Assembly (NCBI GenBank): GCA_028622995.1
Contig: JAJQJQ010000016.1
Location: 3,534,001 to 3,598,000 of the forward strand
Reading direction: 5' to 3'
DNA: 64,000 nucleotides
Origin: Panagrolaimus kolymaensis
Lineage: Eukaryota; Nematoda; Chromadorea; Rhabditida; Panagrolaimidae
This document shows positions 49,401 to 62,909 of this stretch, in pieces. Numbering within the stretch: the stretch's first letter is position 1; each line of letters begins with the position of its first letter. Position numbers and translations under genes: made by a program. Below the pieces are notes generated by a model that saw nothing but the letters and a program-made list of their open reading frames with translations, did not search any database and was not told the origin of the DNA.

Positions 49401-50751
49401 ATCCAGATTTTTTTGAATGGGATGAAAATGTACCTTCAGCGTCGTCAGTGCCTAACCGAGCAATTTGATATAATTGACTAAAAAAGAGAAAAATAAATGA
49501 TAGAAATGAGAAGCAACTAAAACTTACTGATTCCCAAATTCAGCAGCAACAAAAAGAAATCCAGTTTTAAGAAAACACATGGAATTAGCCGGTGATACAG
49601 TATCAAAATATTTCAAATGCATATCAGTGACCAAATCTCCTTCAGTGTCCAAAGTAACTTTAAATAAATCACCATTTTCAATTTGGATTAAAAAGAAATA
49701 AATGCTTTTTGTTTTGTGAGAAGCAGAAGCGATGACCATCAGAGGGCGATTTTCGTGTTCAAGATCATTTCGGCGTCGAGGAATTGGAACTCTAATATCA
49801 GATTGATCGCCAAGATTTTTGTAAACGAGGACATTTTCACAGCAAACAATAACGCCACTTGGACCATCCGCGCCACCAGGAACTGGAATTAAATGATTAC
49901 CACGTTCTTGTAAAGGTTCAGAGTATTTTCGAACTACGTGATTCAAGCCAAGATCAAGTTCATAAAAGGTTAAATTTTGTTGAGCATTTCTGGCGGTTTC
50001 ACCCGAAGGATCTTGATCAGCGTCCTAAAATTTTGTATCACATCAGTGTCAAAAAATATCAAAAAGTCAAACTTCATATTCCACTTCTAAGCATGCAAAT
50101 GTAGGATTTTCAAAACCAACGTCTAATCCTATAACAGAATAACAGATACTATAACTTCGATGAGCTTCCAATGGTGAACTAATTGTTAAGTTAGCTTGAG
50201 CATCACGATTCATAATGTAAACAAGTTTTTGTCGTTCAATAGCTCCAACTAACACAGCTCTTCCTTTAGGATCGGCAGCAAGATATTCTCCTGGTACAAT
50301 TCTACGACAACCAGTTTTTCCATAAGTTTCTTGGTGAACTCTTTCAAAAGCATTTTTTGTAGGGTTGTATTCAAGAACAATAAATCTTCCAGAATCGGAT
50401 CCAACAACGATATAATCTAAACATTTTAGTCAAAGTTGTACAATCTATATATTTATATATTTACCTTTAGTTCCTCCAGTTAATTTAAAAGATAAAAGAG
50501 ATCGAATAATACCAAAACAATCCTGACTACATCGAACATTAATTTTTCCAGAACGAGAATCACAGACAAGAAGTTGTAATACAGATCCTCTTGCAACACA
50601 TATTTCCTATAATTTAATACAAAATAATAACAAAAAAAGAAGAAGTAAAATCTTATAAACCAACCTGCTGCTTTGTAATACCAGCAAAGCATCCTTGTGC
50701 TGCACATACAATAGAAGTAGGTTGTTGAAGTGATAGATGGTAAAGATGCAT
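37448..50751 (-). CDS. teg-4: Splicing factor 3B subunit 3 (SF3b130 / SAP130)
   Basis: Core subunit of the U2 snRNP SF3b complex, acting in the nucleus in branch-site recognition. Exons in transcript order: 50665-50751, 50465-50606, 50073-50416, 49528-50024, 49155-49477, 48404-49110, 48030-48359, 47474-47977, 40065-40163, 39625-39738, 37686-38033, 37541-37636, 37448-37492; 1211 residues, against about 1217 in human. The chain is a three-propeller fold: N-terminal MHLYHLSLQQPTSIVCAAQG, mid-region MCFLKTGFLFVAAEFGN, and the CPSF-A domain with VGAGKKLRLYDMGKRRLLKK, DYDTVAIGDKFGNI, FPPLCGRDHLAYRS and the end DMRTRYAY. Intron 8 is 7310 bp and hosts a GPCR gene on the other strand. A trans-splice-like acceptor (CTTTTAG) lies 12 bases before the ATG. 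C. elegans TEG-4 is the named orthologue. Confidence 0.97.
38034..39624 (-). other. SF3B3 intron 10
   Basis: 1.6 kb, AT-rich, donor GTGAGT, acceptor TTTTTCAG. No coding signal or repeat recognised. The following short intron (39739-40064) is also empty. Confidence 0.6.
40164..44884 (+). other. Distal part of SF3B3 intron 8, upstream of the nested GPCR gene
   Basis: About 4.7 kb of AT-rich sequence between SF3B3 exon 9 and the GPCR start. It presumably contains the GPCR promoter and any 5' UTR exons. Apart from a hairpin at 44775-44799, I see no gene, RNA gene or mobile element. A stretch at 43020-43130 is somewhat less AT-rich but codes for nothing recognisable. Confidence 0.5.
44775..44799. 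repeat. 9-bp inverted repeat upstream of the GPCR start
   Basis: AAGCTGGCA, seven bases, then TGCCAGCTT, ending 86 bases before the ATG, so it may lie in the 5' UTR. Perfect stem. Function unknown. Confidence 0.7.
44885..47224 (+). CDS. ser-3: Biogenic-amine GPCR, octopamine receptor SER-3-like, nested in SF3B3 intron
   Basis: Seven exons, 44885-45133, 45179-45264, 45329-45701, 45751-45911, 45998-46432, 46483-47035, 47090-47224; 663 residues, frame closed. Rhodopsin-class marks: GNGLVIAAVI in TM1, LAVADLMVGLVILPF in TM2, the conserved Cys and amine-binding Asp in WCTAWLTMDIWMC, DRYIAI after TM3, serines in TM5 (SASSSFYIPM), and NSALNPVIYTVFN in TM7. The third intracellular loop is very long (roughly residues 230-530) and Ser/Asn-rich. 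TM6 reads CWLGF where most aminergic receptors have CWLPF. Assignment to SER-3 rests on sequence type plus linkage to SF3B3 and AHCY as on C. elegans K02F2. Another octopamine or tyramine receptor cannot be excluded. Confidence 0.85.
47225..47473 (+). other. GPCR 3' region within SF3B3 intron 8
   Basis: 250 bp between the GPCR stop and SF3B3 exon 8, so the GPCR 3' UTR probably runs up to or into SF3B3 sequence in antisense. No canonical AATAAA seen. Confidence 0.5.
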
Positions 50752-53168
<2,417 letters not shown>

Positions 53169-53491
53169 ATGTTTTGTATTTGTAAATTTGTTCTTTGTTC
53201 CTATTGTACCTTTTTTATTATTACTAATTTTTGTAAAAATTTATTCGAAATGAATTATCACATTGTTTTCGTTTTTAATGGCATTTCTCGGCATGTGCTT
53301 ACGCTAATAACAATAAAATTGTTTACACTAAGCCTTTGAAATAGTCAGTTTTGAAAGACTTTTGCAGTTATGCGAATACTAATGTTTCATGTTATGGTAG
53401 CTATCATTTGTCAAATGTAATTTATTTTCATTACAATTAAAATTTAAATATAATCAATTACAAAGAAAAGATACATAAAATTCAATTAACA
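53169..53491. terminator. Convergent 3' region of SRP54 and the charged-tail gene
   Basis: 323 bp. AATAAA for SRP54 at 53312-53317. AATAAA on the minus strand (complement of 53421-53426) serves the other gene. The two signals do not overlap. Confidence 0.65.
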
Positions 53492-55351
53492 TTAGTGGCG
53501 TTTAGATTTTTCTTTCTTTGATTTTTTGCTTTTGGATGAAGTTTCTTCTTTTGGAGCTTTGAGTAAACTAGTGAATTTTGATTTGGCTTTGGCTTTAACT
53601 TTGGTTGATTTGGAAGATTTTGAACTCTTTGATGAAACATCACGATCCCTGAAAAAAACGTAACGATGATGGATGGAAGTGAAATTTTAAAAAGAAACAT
53701 ACTCGGTCTTTTCAGTTTTAGTTTTTGTACGATCACCAGAACGTTTCTTCCTAAAAAAACAAATTATTATAGCATTGAATTTGAAGCATTTTCGTAAAGT
53801 TTTTGGAAGAAGAATAAAAGCTTTATCAATCTTTGAGTTTTATATTTGGAAATTCCCACATAGCATCATACGAATTCTTTCAATTAAAATAACAAACTTT
53901 TTAGCTGCAGCAGAATCTTTTCGTGTTCGTGACCCATGCTTTCCAAAAGGACTTTCAGTTCTGAAAACAAAATGGATATTAAAATCTTCGAAAATTCAAC
54001 ATTGCATCAAGAGAAATAATGTAGTATGTGTACATACAGTGACTTATAAATGTAATGAAAAAAATAAAACTTACGCTTTTCCTTCTTCGGTTTTTTCAAC
54101 CTCACAAGTTTTACCTTTGCTTGCAACTTCACGATGCATTGAGCGACGAAGACTACGAAGTTCATCATATTGACTAGCTTTCCTGAAAATTCAACCATTA
54201 TTTTTCCACATTCTTTATCATTATTAAATTTACTTCTTTTCACGACTAGTTCCCGAATCTCTTTTGCTTCTTTTATCACGACTTGATTCATGTTTTGGAC
54301 TTTCATCATCTTGAGTTCTGCTTACACTAGTTCGCTTGCTTCGACGTCCAGAAGATTTATCATGGCCAACCGATGATTCAACACCATGGATACGAGATCG
54401 ACGAAATCTTTCACTTGTTGAACGTTGAGTTACATCATCTAAAAATGAAATTTGGTTTTGAGAAGATAGTACAAGAAGAAGCTAAAGAAATACCTTCATA
54501 AGTTTTGTGACGTTTGGACTTGGATTTAGATGGTGGCAAATAATTTTCAACAGGTTCATGACGACTACGAGGCTAAAAAAGTTTAGCTATTAATAATGTT
54601 TTATCATCACTTTAGGAACAATTATCATAACATTCGGTAAAAAAAAACTTACACTTGAAGCATGCTTGGTTTTGACATTTTTATTGTGTCGATCACGAAA
54701 AGAGCCGTCTCTTTCACTTTCTTGAGTTCGGCTAAAAAATTATTTACTTATAAAAAATAACAAATATAACAAAATAAAGAACTTACTCCAAGTCCAATTC
54801 TTTTGAGCGCATTCTTTCACGTTTTGAAGGGCTAACAAGTAATCCACCCAGTTTGCTTTTTGATGGTTCTTCAGGAGCATTTTCACGACTTCCGCGTTTG
54901 TTTGATTGTCTTCTACGACGAGAACTGGATGTTTCTAAAAATTATAAGCTTTGTAATAAAGGGTAAAAAACTAAAGCAATAACATACCTTTGTTGTCACC
55001 ATGCTTCTTTTCTCGGCGTCTTCGTGAAGAATCGGTTTCTTTTTTTGATTGACCAGTTCCACTTTCTTTTGGTTTATTACTATGATATCTTCCTTCCGTT
55101 TTATCATAATAACCAGGAACTTCACGATCACTTCGTTTACCAGAAGCTGGACGGTTTTCTTGTGCAACATCACGAATTTTGCGACGTTCTGATGGATCAT
55201 CAATTTTACGAGGCGCCATACGACCTTTTCTTCCACATAAAGTCAAACCATAAACACTTGCAATCATTAACCCAAAAAGTGAAGAATAAAACCATTTTGA
55301 AGAGCTAAACAAAGCTTGATAAAAATCTTTTTGAAAAAATTCAGCGTCCAT
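53492..55351 (-). CDS. Single-pass membrane protein with long charged Ser/Arg/Lys-rich tail, unknown function
   Basis: I do not recognise it. Nine exons (54988-55351, 54787-54934, 54653-54731, 54494-54572, 54234-54438, 54075-54182, 53898-53960, 53703-53750, 53492-53648) encode 416 residues with all phases matching. Residues about 19-40 (WFYSSLFGLMIASVYGLTLC) form one hydrophobic segment near the N-terminus without a signal-peptidase-like end, so it is probably an anchor. The rest is predicted disordered: repeated SRRRR, KRERMRSKE, KSKSKRHK, RSKRDSGTSREK and SSKSSKSSKSTKVKAK, ending KKEKSKRH. The tail resembles RS-domain nuclear proteins, which is odd next to a membrane anchor. ER or nuclear-envelope location is a guess. 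It is the last of three minus-strand genes in a row. Confidence 0.75.
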
Positions 55352-56167
55352 GTTTTTGCTTTACTTCGCTTTCAAAGGAAAAAAAAGTTTTGAAGCAATG
55401 AAAACGTCGAAATATGAAGATAGCGGGAATGGAAAAATCATTGATGTTGCATGCAATTTTTTTATTATGCAAATTTCTATCTAACGAAGGTTTCATGTGA
55501 ATAACTAAAACGTTTCTAAAGTTGATTCAAAGCATCAAATTTTGGTGTGATTACAAAAGAGATAATGTTTGAATGACGACTAGTAGCTATTTTTTCTTTC
55601 GCAATAAATGAGATAGATGTTAGTATTGTTATATTTTATGCATGTATTTTTGTGTTCCCTATTTTACATACATAAATTTTTTAACGATTCAGAAAACGAA
55701 TCCCATTTTAAAAAATTCATACATTTAATAATTCTCAAAGATTGCGCATTTTTTCATTGTCATCCAGTTGATGGACTTTTCCCATCTCAGCCAATGGGAA
55801 GAGAAAAAAGAAGAAAAGCGAAAGCAAAAACAGTCTCTGAAATCTTTTTAATTTTGCAATATTTTATTTTTGTTGTTTATTATTTTTAATAAGATGTTTA
55901 GTAAATTCATTAGTTTCTTTATTTATCTTTGAATACAATGTCTATACATTCATTGTCATTAAATTTTACAAAAAATAAATAAAATAAATTTCTTTTGAAC
56001 AAAAACGAATAACCCAAAAAATATTACCGTAATAATCAAATATCAATTTTTTTTAAAGAAAAAAATAACCAAAATAAATCACAAATTATGGCAAATTATA
56101 TGTATTTGAACCTAAAACTAATAAATAAACATTTAGAAAATATCCTAATTAATTTCATTTTTAAATT
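55352..56167. promoter_or_regulatory. Upstream region of the charged-tail gene / 3' region of the PDPR-like gene
   Basis: 816 bp. A CCAAT box (AGCCAATGGGAAG) lies near 55790 in the + orientation. The gene it could serve is on the minus strand, where CCAAT boxes can act in either direction. Nothing else recognised. Confidence 0.35.
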
Positions 56168-59100
56168 TTATCGTGTTGGCAAGAAATGATGTGGATGTTC
56201 CGAAGAAATCATAGGTAGGGAAGGTGAATGAAGATTAATTCGGCATGGAAATCTTTTATTTGCAATATCAATTTCATATGCCCCATTTAGGACATATTCA
56301 TTTGATACACCAAAATCATTATTTTCGATATAACCTATACAAACTTGACACCCGAGGGTAAAACCATAAGCAGCTGAAGTAGTCCAACCGCAACTTTTTC
56401 CATTTCTAAATATTAGCTCATTTCCTTGAGGCCATGGATCTGAGTCAGAATCATGTCGATCAACCAAAAGCTGCACAAATCTTTTATTTACACCAATATC
56501 GATTTGCTTTAAAAGAGCTTTTTTTCCAATAAAATCTTTCTAAAAAATTATATATACCTTTAAATAAAAAAAATTATAAGAAAACTAACATTAAAATCAA
56601 CTCTAAAACTTCGTCCACATTCCACGGGAGTAACCAATGCATTAATATCTTGACCCCAATAAACATAAAATTTTTCAATTCTTAAATGTCTCAAAGTATA
56701 ATAACCTGCATGCATGAGACTATATTCTTTTCCAGCGGTAACAAGATGTTCATAAACATTTTGGGCTACTTCATTTGGAATATATAAAACCCATCCTGTA
56801 AAATTAAAAAAAAAATTATGATTGCTTTTTTTAAGGTGTAATAACTATACCTAATTCTCCACAATGTGTAACACTAATAGCTCTAACACCGGTCGCCATC
56901 CCAATATTTAATTCTCGATAAGCAAACGATGGAAAATCGTTTGCACGCATTTTTTGTCCTGTTACATCTTGCATTAGATAACGTGAAGCGGGTCCAACGA
57001 CATTGAGAGCAGTAAACATGGAAGTTACATCATTAACATAAACATTTGAATTCCATTCCTTTGCCCAACGTTTCATCCACATTAGGCATCGAAGTTGTTG
57101 AATGGTTGGGGCAACAATAAAATATCTAAAGATTTTAAAGTAATACAATGAATCCATAAGTATTGTTTACTTGTCCAGATCGATTCGACTCATGGTAGAA
57201 TCTGTAATATATCCACCATTTTCATTCTGCATTCCAGTATAAACTGTAGTTCCAACAGGTTTATCAATATCAGCGGAGCAAAGATTTTGTAAAAATTCAA
57301 CAACACCTGGACCTCCAACTTCAAACTTGGAAAAACTTGTCATATCTATCAATCCAACTCGTTCTCGACATGCTTCATATTCTTTTGCAACATGTGGAAA
57401 CCAAATAGGTTTACCAACAAGGGGATCTTGGCCTCGATGAAGTGCATTTCTTGTTGCTAAAAATAAGACAATGTTGTTTTTTATTTTAATGCAAAAAACT
57501 TACGATCAGTATTTGATGTAAACCAAAGAGGCCTTTCATAACCCATAATTTCACCAAATACAGCTCCAACATTTCTTAATTGATGATATATTGGAGACAT
57601 CCGTAAATTTCTTGCTGTGTGGCATTGATGATGAGCTCCAATAATATTAAAGGTATTACTCGCAACTTCGGGAACTCGTTCTAGCAGATACTGGGGATTT
57701 GTATGAAGTCCTAAGAATCTCGTAACATCCACTTTACTCACATCTGCATGAGTAAAGCCATCAATAATCCAATCAGCAAGGATTTTACCCATTCCACCAG
57801 CGTATGGTAATCCTTTACCATTAAATCCATTCAAACAATAAAATCCACCAATTTGTTCTATTTCACCCATTATTGGATACATATCGGGTGTATAAGCTTC
57901 TGCACTTGAAATAAGCTCACCATGTTCAAGTTGTCCAAGAGGAGGGCATCTGGATAATGCTTGCTTTAAAACAGGATCTATAACCAAACAAAAAATAAAA
58001 AAATTATTATCTCTAGCGTTAAACTTTACAAAATCTATCCCAATCAGGTCCAGGAATATTCCAATCATGTTGAATTGCATTGGGTTGATTTAAAGCAGCG
58101 ACATCAGTTTCATGAAAGCCTCCACAAATGGTTTGATAATCCGTTGCTCGCATATAAAAGCTTTTATCTAAATCTACAATCACCGGTGTCAAATCATTTA
58201 TACAAGAATTTGGTAGCTTTGAAGTATTCAAAACTGAATATGTACAAGGATGAACTGCAATTCGAGCAGGTTGATGCATATTTGCTATTTTAATTAAATT
58301 TGACCACTAAAATTTTAAACATTCTAATATTTTTATATAATTAATTAAGATAAAATGGCTTACAATGCCAGCTGAATTAACAAAAGATTTAGTTTCAACT
58401 AAACCTCCATCGGTTTCAACTGCATAAACTTTTTGTCCTTCACCAACGAGAACTTTTTGTACAGAATTATTTTCATAAATTTTTCCACCATTTTTTGTTA
58501 TTTCATTTGCAAGGGCTCTGCATAAACCGCCGGTATCAAGGCAAATATCATCGGGAGTATAAAATGCCATCTAGAAAGTTATACGATTATCATAATCATA
58601 TATGAAGCCAAATAATAAATCTAACATGAATATCTTCAGTTTCAAGCATGGGCCATCGACTTAACATTTCACTTGGATCATCAATAAGTTCAGTTTCTTT
58701 TGAACCAAAAACAATTGACCTCGCATACATTCTTCTTACATTCCATACAGCATCATCTGAGGATGCAAGATAAACACGGCCATTTTTGTTGAGTACTATA
58801 ATATTTTAAAATATTAATAATTTTAAATTAATAAATTATTATTTTTAAACAATACTGGGAAGATTTGCAAAAAATGGCTTCAATATTTTTTGTTGAGAAC
58901 TTATGGTTTATGTTTAAAAAAAATCCTTTACCAAAATGGTATTGTTTTGCTAAACTTTCGTATAAATCAACAGAATCTTTAACAAATTTATGAATTTGTA
59001 CATCGGCAAAAAAGTTAGCGGTTGTCATAATTCCAACACAACTGCTGGTAGCTCCGGTTCCACCAATGCTAAAAATTTATTCATTGAATTAATTGTGCTT

Positions 59101-59324
59101 ATTAAAAATTCAGAGGACACATACCAATCTCGATCAAAGATAGAAACTTTAACTCCTTTTTTCGCTAAATGATATCCAACTGAAAGTCCAGAAATTCCCG
59201 CTCCACATATAACAACATCACTTTGCTCTGGCTGTTTATTATGAATTGTCGAGGATAAATATTTTTCTTGTTTCCATATTCTTAGATTTTTAGGATGCTG
59301 TATATACAAAGATTTTTTCCACAT
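56168..59324 (-). CDS. PDPR: PDPR-like mitochondrial FAD-dependent oxidoreductase / aminomethyltransferase-fold protein
   Basis: Ten exons (59125-59324, 58932-59068, 58626-58795, 58364-58570, 58030-58306, 57504-57977, 57171-57456, 56851-57125, 56590-56795, 56168-56539) give 867 residues, close to human PDPR (879), the regulatory subunit of pyruvate dehydrogenase phosphatase. N-terminal presequence-like stretch, then the dinucleotide fold VVICGAGISGLSVGYHLAKK; the C-terminal half is GcvT-like (WGQDINALVTPVECGR, DRHDSDSDPWP, YEIDIANKRFP). The dimethylglycine/sarcosine dehydrogenase motif with the FAD-linked histidine (GTTWH type) is replaced by GTGATSSCVGIM, as expected for PDPR. A possible leader from 59345 contains a two-codon uORF whose stop overlaps the main ATG (ATGTTATAATG). 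The gene follows the helical-protein gene by 342 bp on the same strand. Confidence 0.88.
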
Positions 59325-59666
59325 TATAACATTATATATTTGCTCCTAATAAATTTTAAATTTAAAGCTCTTATATATTAATGTTTAAAGGTATCATCGG
59401 TTTTAACCGTCTCTTTTTTTGAAAGAATGGAATGAAAACAATTTTTTTATAATCAAATCAACAAGAAAAAAATGAAACAAATTTAAAATTAAAACAACAA
59501 AAACAACCGCTTGGCGGAAATAAGAACATCCATTTTGGAGGAAATTTTTTTAACAATAAAAAACTTAACGGGTTTTCAAAATCAAAGAAGTAATAAAACT
59601 CAACAACAAAAGTATCTCATCTTTCAACCATATCTTTCTAAGGATAGCATTAATTACATCCAAGTT
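59325..59666. other. Spacer between two same-strand genes
   Basis: 342 bp between the stop of the helical-protein gene and the PDPR-like start, both minus. A weak acceptor (TTATTAG, exon edge about 59345) precedes the second gene. This could be an operon spacer, but it is longer than the roughly 100 bp usual in C. elegans operons. Confidence 0.4.
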
Positions 59667-61609
59667 TTAAATAATCCCAAATGGGAAAATATCTGATGGA
59701 TGTTTAAGTTCGGATGTATATTGTTTGGCTCGAAGATATTCTCGAACATCATTGCGACTTTTTTGAACACTATAAATAAATTTGTGGCGCATTGAATCAA
59801 TTGGAACGAATGCGAAAGCCTAAAAAGAAATAAGAGTATCCTCTAATTAATTTTTTTTAATGTAAATGAACATAACGAAAGTATGAAAAATCAAAAAATG
59901 CATTATCGTTCTTTTTTTCATGTTACAAATGATACAATAATAACCTTATAATTTTACATTTAAAAACTAACCGAAGCATAACAGGAATCAAAATTATTTG
60001 CTTCAAAATTTTGTAAAAATCCTTTTGGCTTTGCAACAGCATTTTGCTTTCTTCCATCTTTATAAAATAAATCTTTTGGATTATCTTGTGGTAAATAAAG
60101 GATGGAATTTAAAGCTCCAACAGCTCTAGCAATATCATTTTGCATGATATAATATTTTGCAAAATACGTTGCAGCAACGTTTCTGTGAGCTGAATTAATA
60201 TTAGGCAAACGACCAAGATTTTGTAATCCATTAAATGCGGGTTTAACATTTTTCTGTTCAAGGGAAAGAAACACATACATTAGGGTTAAATCAACTTGAA
60301 GATGAGAAAAACTATTGGGACGACCTTCGAGAATTTTGCAAGCTTTTTGAACGCAAACAAAAGCAAAATTATATGTTGGTGCTGGTTTATCAGTAGATTC
60401 AGGATTGTAAGTTTTACGAAAAATTTCTTCATCAATTATTTCATTTGCGTGCTTTCGATTGGCTTCAATGGAATAAAATTCGTCGAATGCCTTTCGCATT
60501 GCATCAATTTCTTCTGGAGTTTCTCGGCACAACGAATCTTTGGAATTTACGCAAAGAATGGCAGTTTGGGCTAAAAATTATAGAAACAAGTTAACAGCTT
60601 AATAAAAAGTTCTCTCTAAAATTACCAATTCGCATAAAAGCTTCTGGAATAAGAGCAACTTCCGGGATTCCAATGAGTAAAGAATAAAAAGCTGAAAATG
60701 GTTTACTGTTGCACATTAAAACAGATCCAAGTTCATAATAAATTTTATAAATAGGACGGTAAAAATCAATCATTTTTAATTCGGGTGCGGAACATAAATA
60801 AAGAGCCGAGAAGAAAAAATCTTCAGCAACATCCAAATTTTCATATCCGAGAAAAAAGAGTTCCCCAATAGTAATATCTACAGCCACTCGAATTTCTGGT
60901 TTAGCAATTTTTCGTAAAGCAAAAAGTGGCATTGCTTCTTTTCCAAAACTACCATCACGAAAACTATGATGAAGCCGCAGATTTAACCATTCAATATCCT
61001 TTAAAAAAGATAAACTTTTAAGAAAGATTTGGATAAAATAAAAATCTACCTCTAACTTTTTTCCCTTTACATCTGGAAATGGACAATTTGAATCAAGCTT
61101 AACTTTAATTCGAGTTCCAATAAGAGCTAAGAGATTACGAAGATCTTCAGTGCTAAATATCCATTGTGGACATTCGACTAGTCTTTTACAAACCATATCG
61201 GCATATTTAAAATTTGATTGATCCACGGCAATTTGAGCATCAAATAGAGCAGCGCTGCAGACAAGGATATCTAAAAATTCATGTTTAAAACATTTGGAAT
61301 ATATATATATTTGATCTCACCTGGAACATCAGAAGATGAAAGAATAGCTCGAAGGAACTTAACCGCGAGATCCTTCCGATTTGATAGATATGCGTGACCA
61401 GCACATTTAAAGGCAGCTCTTACTTCATCTTCGGTTTCAAATTTACTATCACTTTGAGTAGTACACGTATTAAGCTAAAATCAATCTTAACTATTCGCTA
61501 ATAAAAAGTTAATGAGAAAGTTTACTTTAGGATGGGCAGCCAATAATTCTTGATATATCGAATGATCAAATCTCCATTCTTTAAATGTTGATACAATTGG
61601 TGTAACCAT
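59667..61609 (-). CDS. Helical-repeat (TPR-like) protein, family not recognised
   Basis: Six exons (61526-61609, 61321-61474, 61050-61270, 60626-60998, 59972-60570, 59667-59819), 527 residues, phases consistent. It begins MVTPIVSTFKEWRFDHSIYQ and ends DIFPFGII. Helical segments recur with TPR-like small-residue spacing (EVRAAFKCAGHAYLSNR, DVAEDFFFSALYLCSAPE, YYELGSVLMCNSKPFSAFYS, AHRNVAATYFAKYYIMQN). No signal peptide or membrane segment, so it is probably an intracellular scaffold or complex subunit. I considered CNOT10, INTS8 and TRAPPC12 and could not support any of them. It shares a short divergent promoter with neuroguidin. Confidence 0.8.
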
Positions 61610-61929
61610 TTATGATTTGGTTATCAAATTATTTGATGGCTGCTTTTCCCTCCTATTGCTGCCGTTGTTGCCACTACCGCTAATGCCGGGGAATTGACGC
61701 TTACTTGTTTGCTGCGGGGGCCTTTACAAGAAAGAAGAAGCTTGAGCTTTTGAACAAGTGCGTTTTCCCATAAAATGGAATTTGGCCTCCCGTCTTTAAT
61801 GTTTACCAATGTTTTCATGCATGAGTTTTTCAAAGTTTTTTTTCTCTCTACCGTTTTCGAACAATTTATTCTCACAATTTTTTTATATTTACTTGTCATT
61901 AACTCATAATTGCTTTTTAGGATTTTGAA
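61610..61929. promoter_or_regulatory. Bidirectional promoter of helical-protein and neuroguidin genes
   Basis: 320 bp separate the two divergent ATGs. On the + strand GCTTTTTAG (61912-61920) ends nine bases before the neuroguidin ATG, a typical trans-splice acceptor. The centre (about 61650-61740) is GC-richer than the surroundings. Confidence 0.6.
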
Positions 61930-62835
61930 ATGGATGATAATCAAAGGTATTCTCAAATAATTTCTGAATGTCTCAAATCCTCTACCGAAGCACTTGAAGA
62001 AATCAAAAAATTTAAAGAATTTGCAAAAGAAACAATCCCAAAAACTCAAGAAGGTATTAGCTTTTTTGATGTAAAAAATCATGAAATGCTTGCATATCTT
62101 ACGGATTTATCATATCTTATGGCAAAAATGAGTGTTGGTGAAAGTATTGAAAATGATCCATCATTGAATCGACTCATCAAATTGCGGGTTATTTTGGAAA
62201 AAATGAAACCGATTGAAGGCAAACTTCGACCACAAGTTGATCGTCTTATTGGTTCTAAATCTGCTAAAACTGGTGAAAGTTCATTACGCGCTCGACCTGA
62301 TCAATTTATTGTTAGTGATAAAGAAGATGGTGACTCTGAAGATGATGAAGTGGAAGAAGAAAAAAGCAAAAAATATGTTCCACCTAAAATTCACGCTGTT
62401 CAATATGAAGGAGATGAGCATGAAAAAGAAGCAAGAAAACTTGAACAAGCTAAGCGAAGAGCCATGCAAAGCAGTTTGATCCGTGATTTACATGCTCAAT
62501 ACAGTGAAGCGCCTGAAGAAGTTTTCGATGAATCTCGTGCAAAAGAATCCAAAAATGAAAAAGAAAGGCGACAATATGAAGAAGCAAACTTTGTTCGTTT
62601 ACAAGTTAATAAAAAAGAACAAGCACAAGAGAAGAAACGAAAGCAAATGGATGATCTTGATACTCTACTTAATTTTGGTGATTATATGGCTGATGGTGGA
62701 AAGAAAAGCGGAACGAAGCGTAAACGAACCAGCAATGGTGGTGGTGGTAAAGGCCAAGGAAAGGGAGCTAAAAGATTTAAGAAATCTCCTGGTGGAAAGA
62801 AAGGTGGCAAAAGAAAATCTTTTAAGAAAAAATAA
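61930..62835 (+). CDS. NGDN: Neuroguidin (Sas10/Utp3/Lcp5 family)
   Basis: Single-exon gene, 301 residues (human 315). The family acts in the small-subunit processome (Lcp5 in yeast) and, in vertebrates, neuroguidin also binds eIF4E. The Sas10/Utp3/C1D helical domain is residues about 8-100, with the signature GISFFDVKNHEMLAYLTDL and LRVILEKMKPIEGKLRPQVD. An acidic run follows (DKEDGDSEDDEVEEEKSKK), then KYVPPKIHAVQYEGDE, and a Lys/Gly-rich nuclear-type tail ending GGKRKSFKKK. It is the only intron-less long gene in the window. Confidence 0.93.
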   Translation: MDDNQRYSQIISECLKSSTEALEEIKKFKEFAKETIPKTQEGISFFDVKNHEMLAYLTDLSYLMAKMSVGESIENDPSLNRLIKLRVILEKMKPIEGKLRPQVDRLIGSKSAKTGESSLRARPDQFIVSDKEDGDSEDDEVEEEKSKKYVPPKIHAVQYEGDEHEKEARKLEQAKRRAMQSSLIRDLHAQYSEAPEEVFDESRAKESKNEKERRQYEEANFVRLQVNKKEQAQEKKRKQMDDLDTLLNFGDYMADGGKKSGTKRKRTSNGGGGKGQGKGAKRFKKSPGGKKGGKRKSFKKK

Positions 62836-62909
62836 TTTGCTTTTTTTGTACTTGTTTTTGTTTTATTTTTTGTTGAGTTTGTTATAAAATTTTATTTGAA
62901 AAATTTAAA
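62836..62909. terminator. Very short convergent 3' region
   Basis: Only 74 bp lie between the neuroguidin stop and the nAChR stop. The minus-strand AATAAA (complement of 62891-62896) lies between them, so the nAChR transcript probably ends near or inside the neuroguidin 3' end, and the two 3' UTRs are likely to overlap. Confidence 0.6.

Noticed and set aside
56168..59324. Dimethylglycine or sarcosine dehydrogenase
   Set aside because: First impression from the fold; the covalent-FAD histidine motif is missing and the C-terminal motifs match PDPR better.
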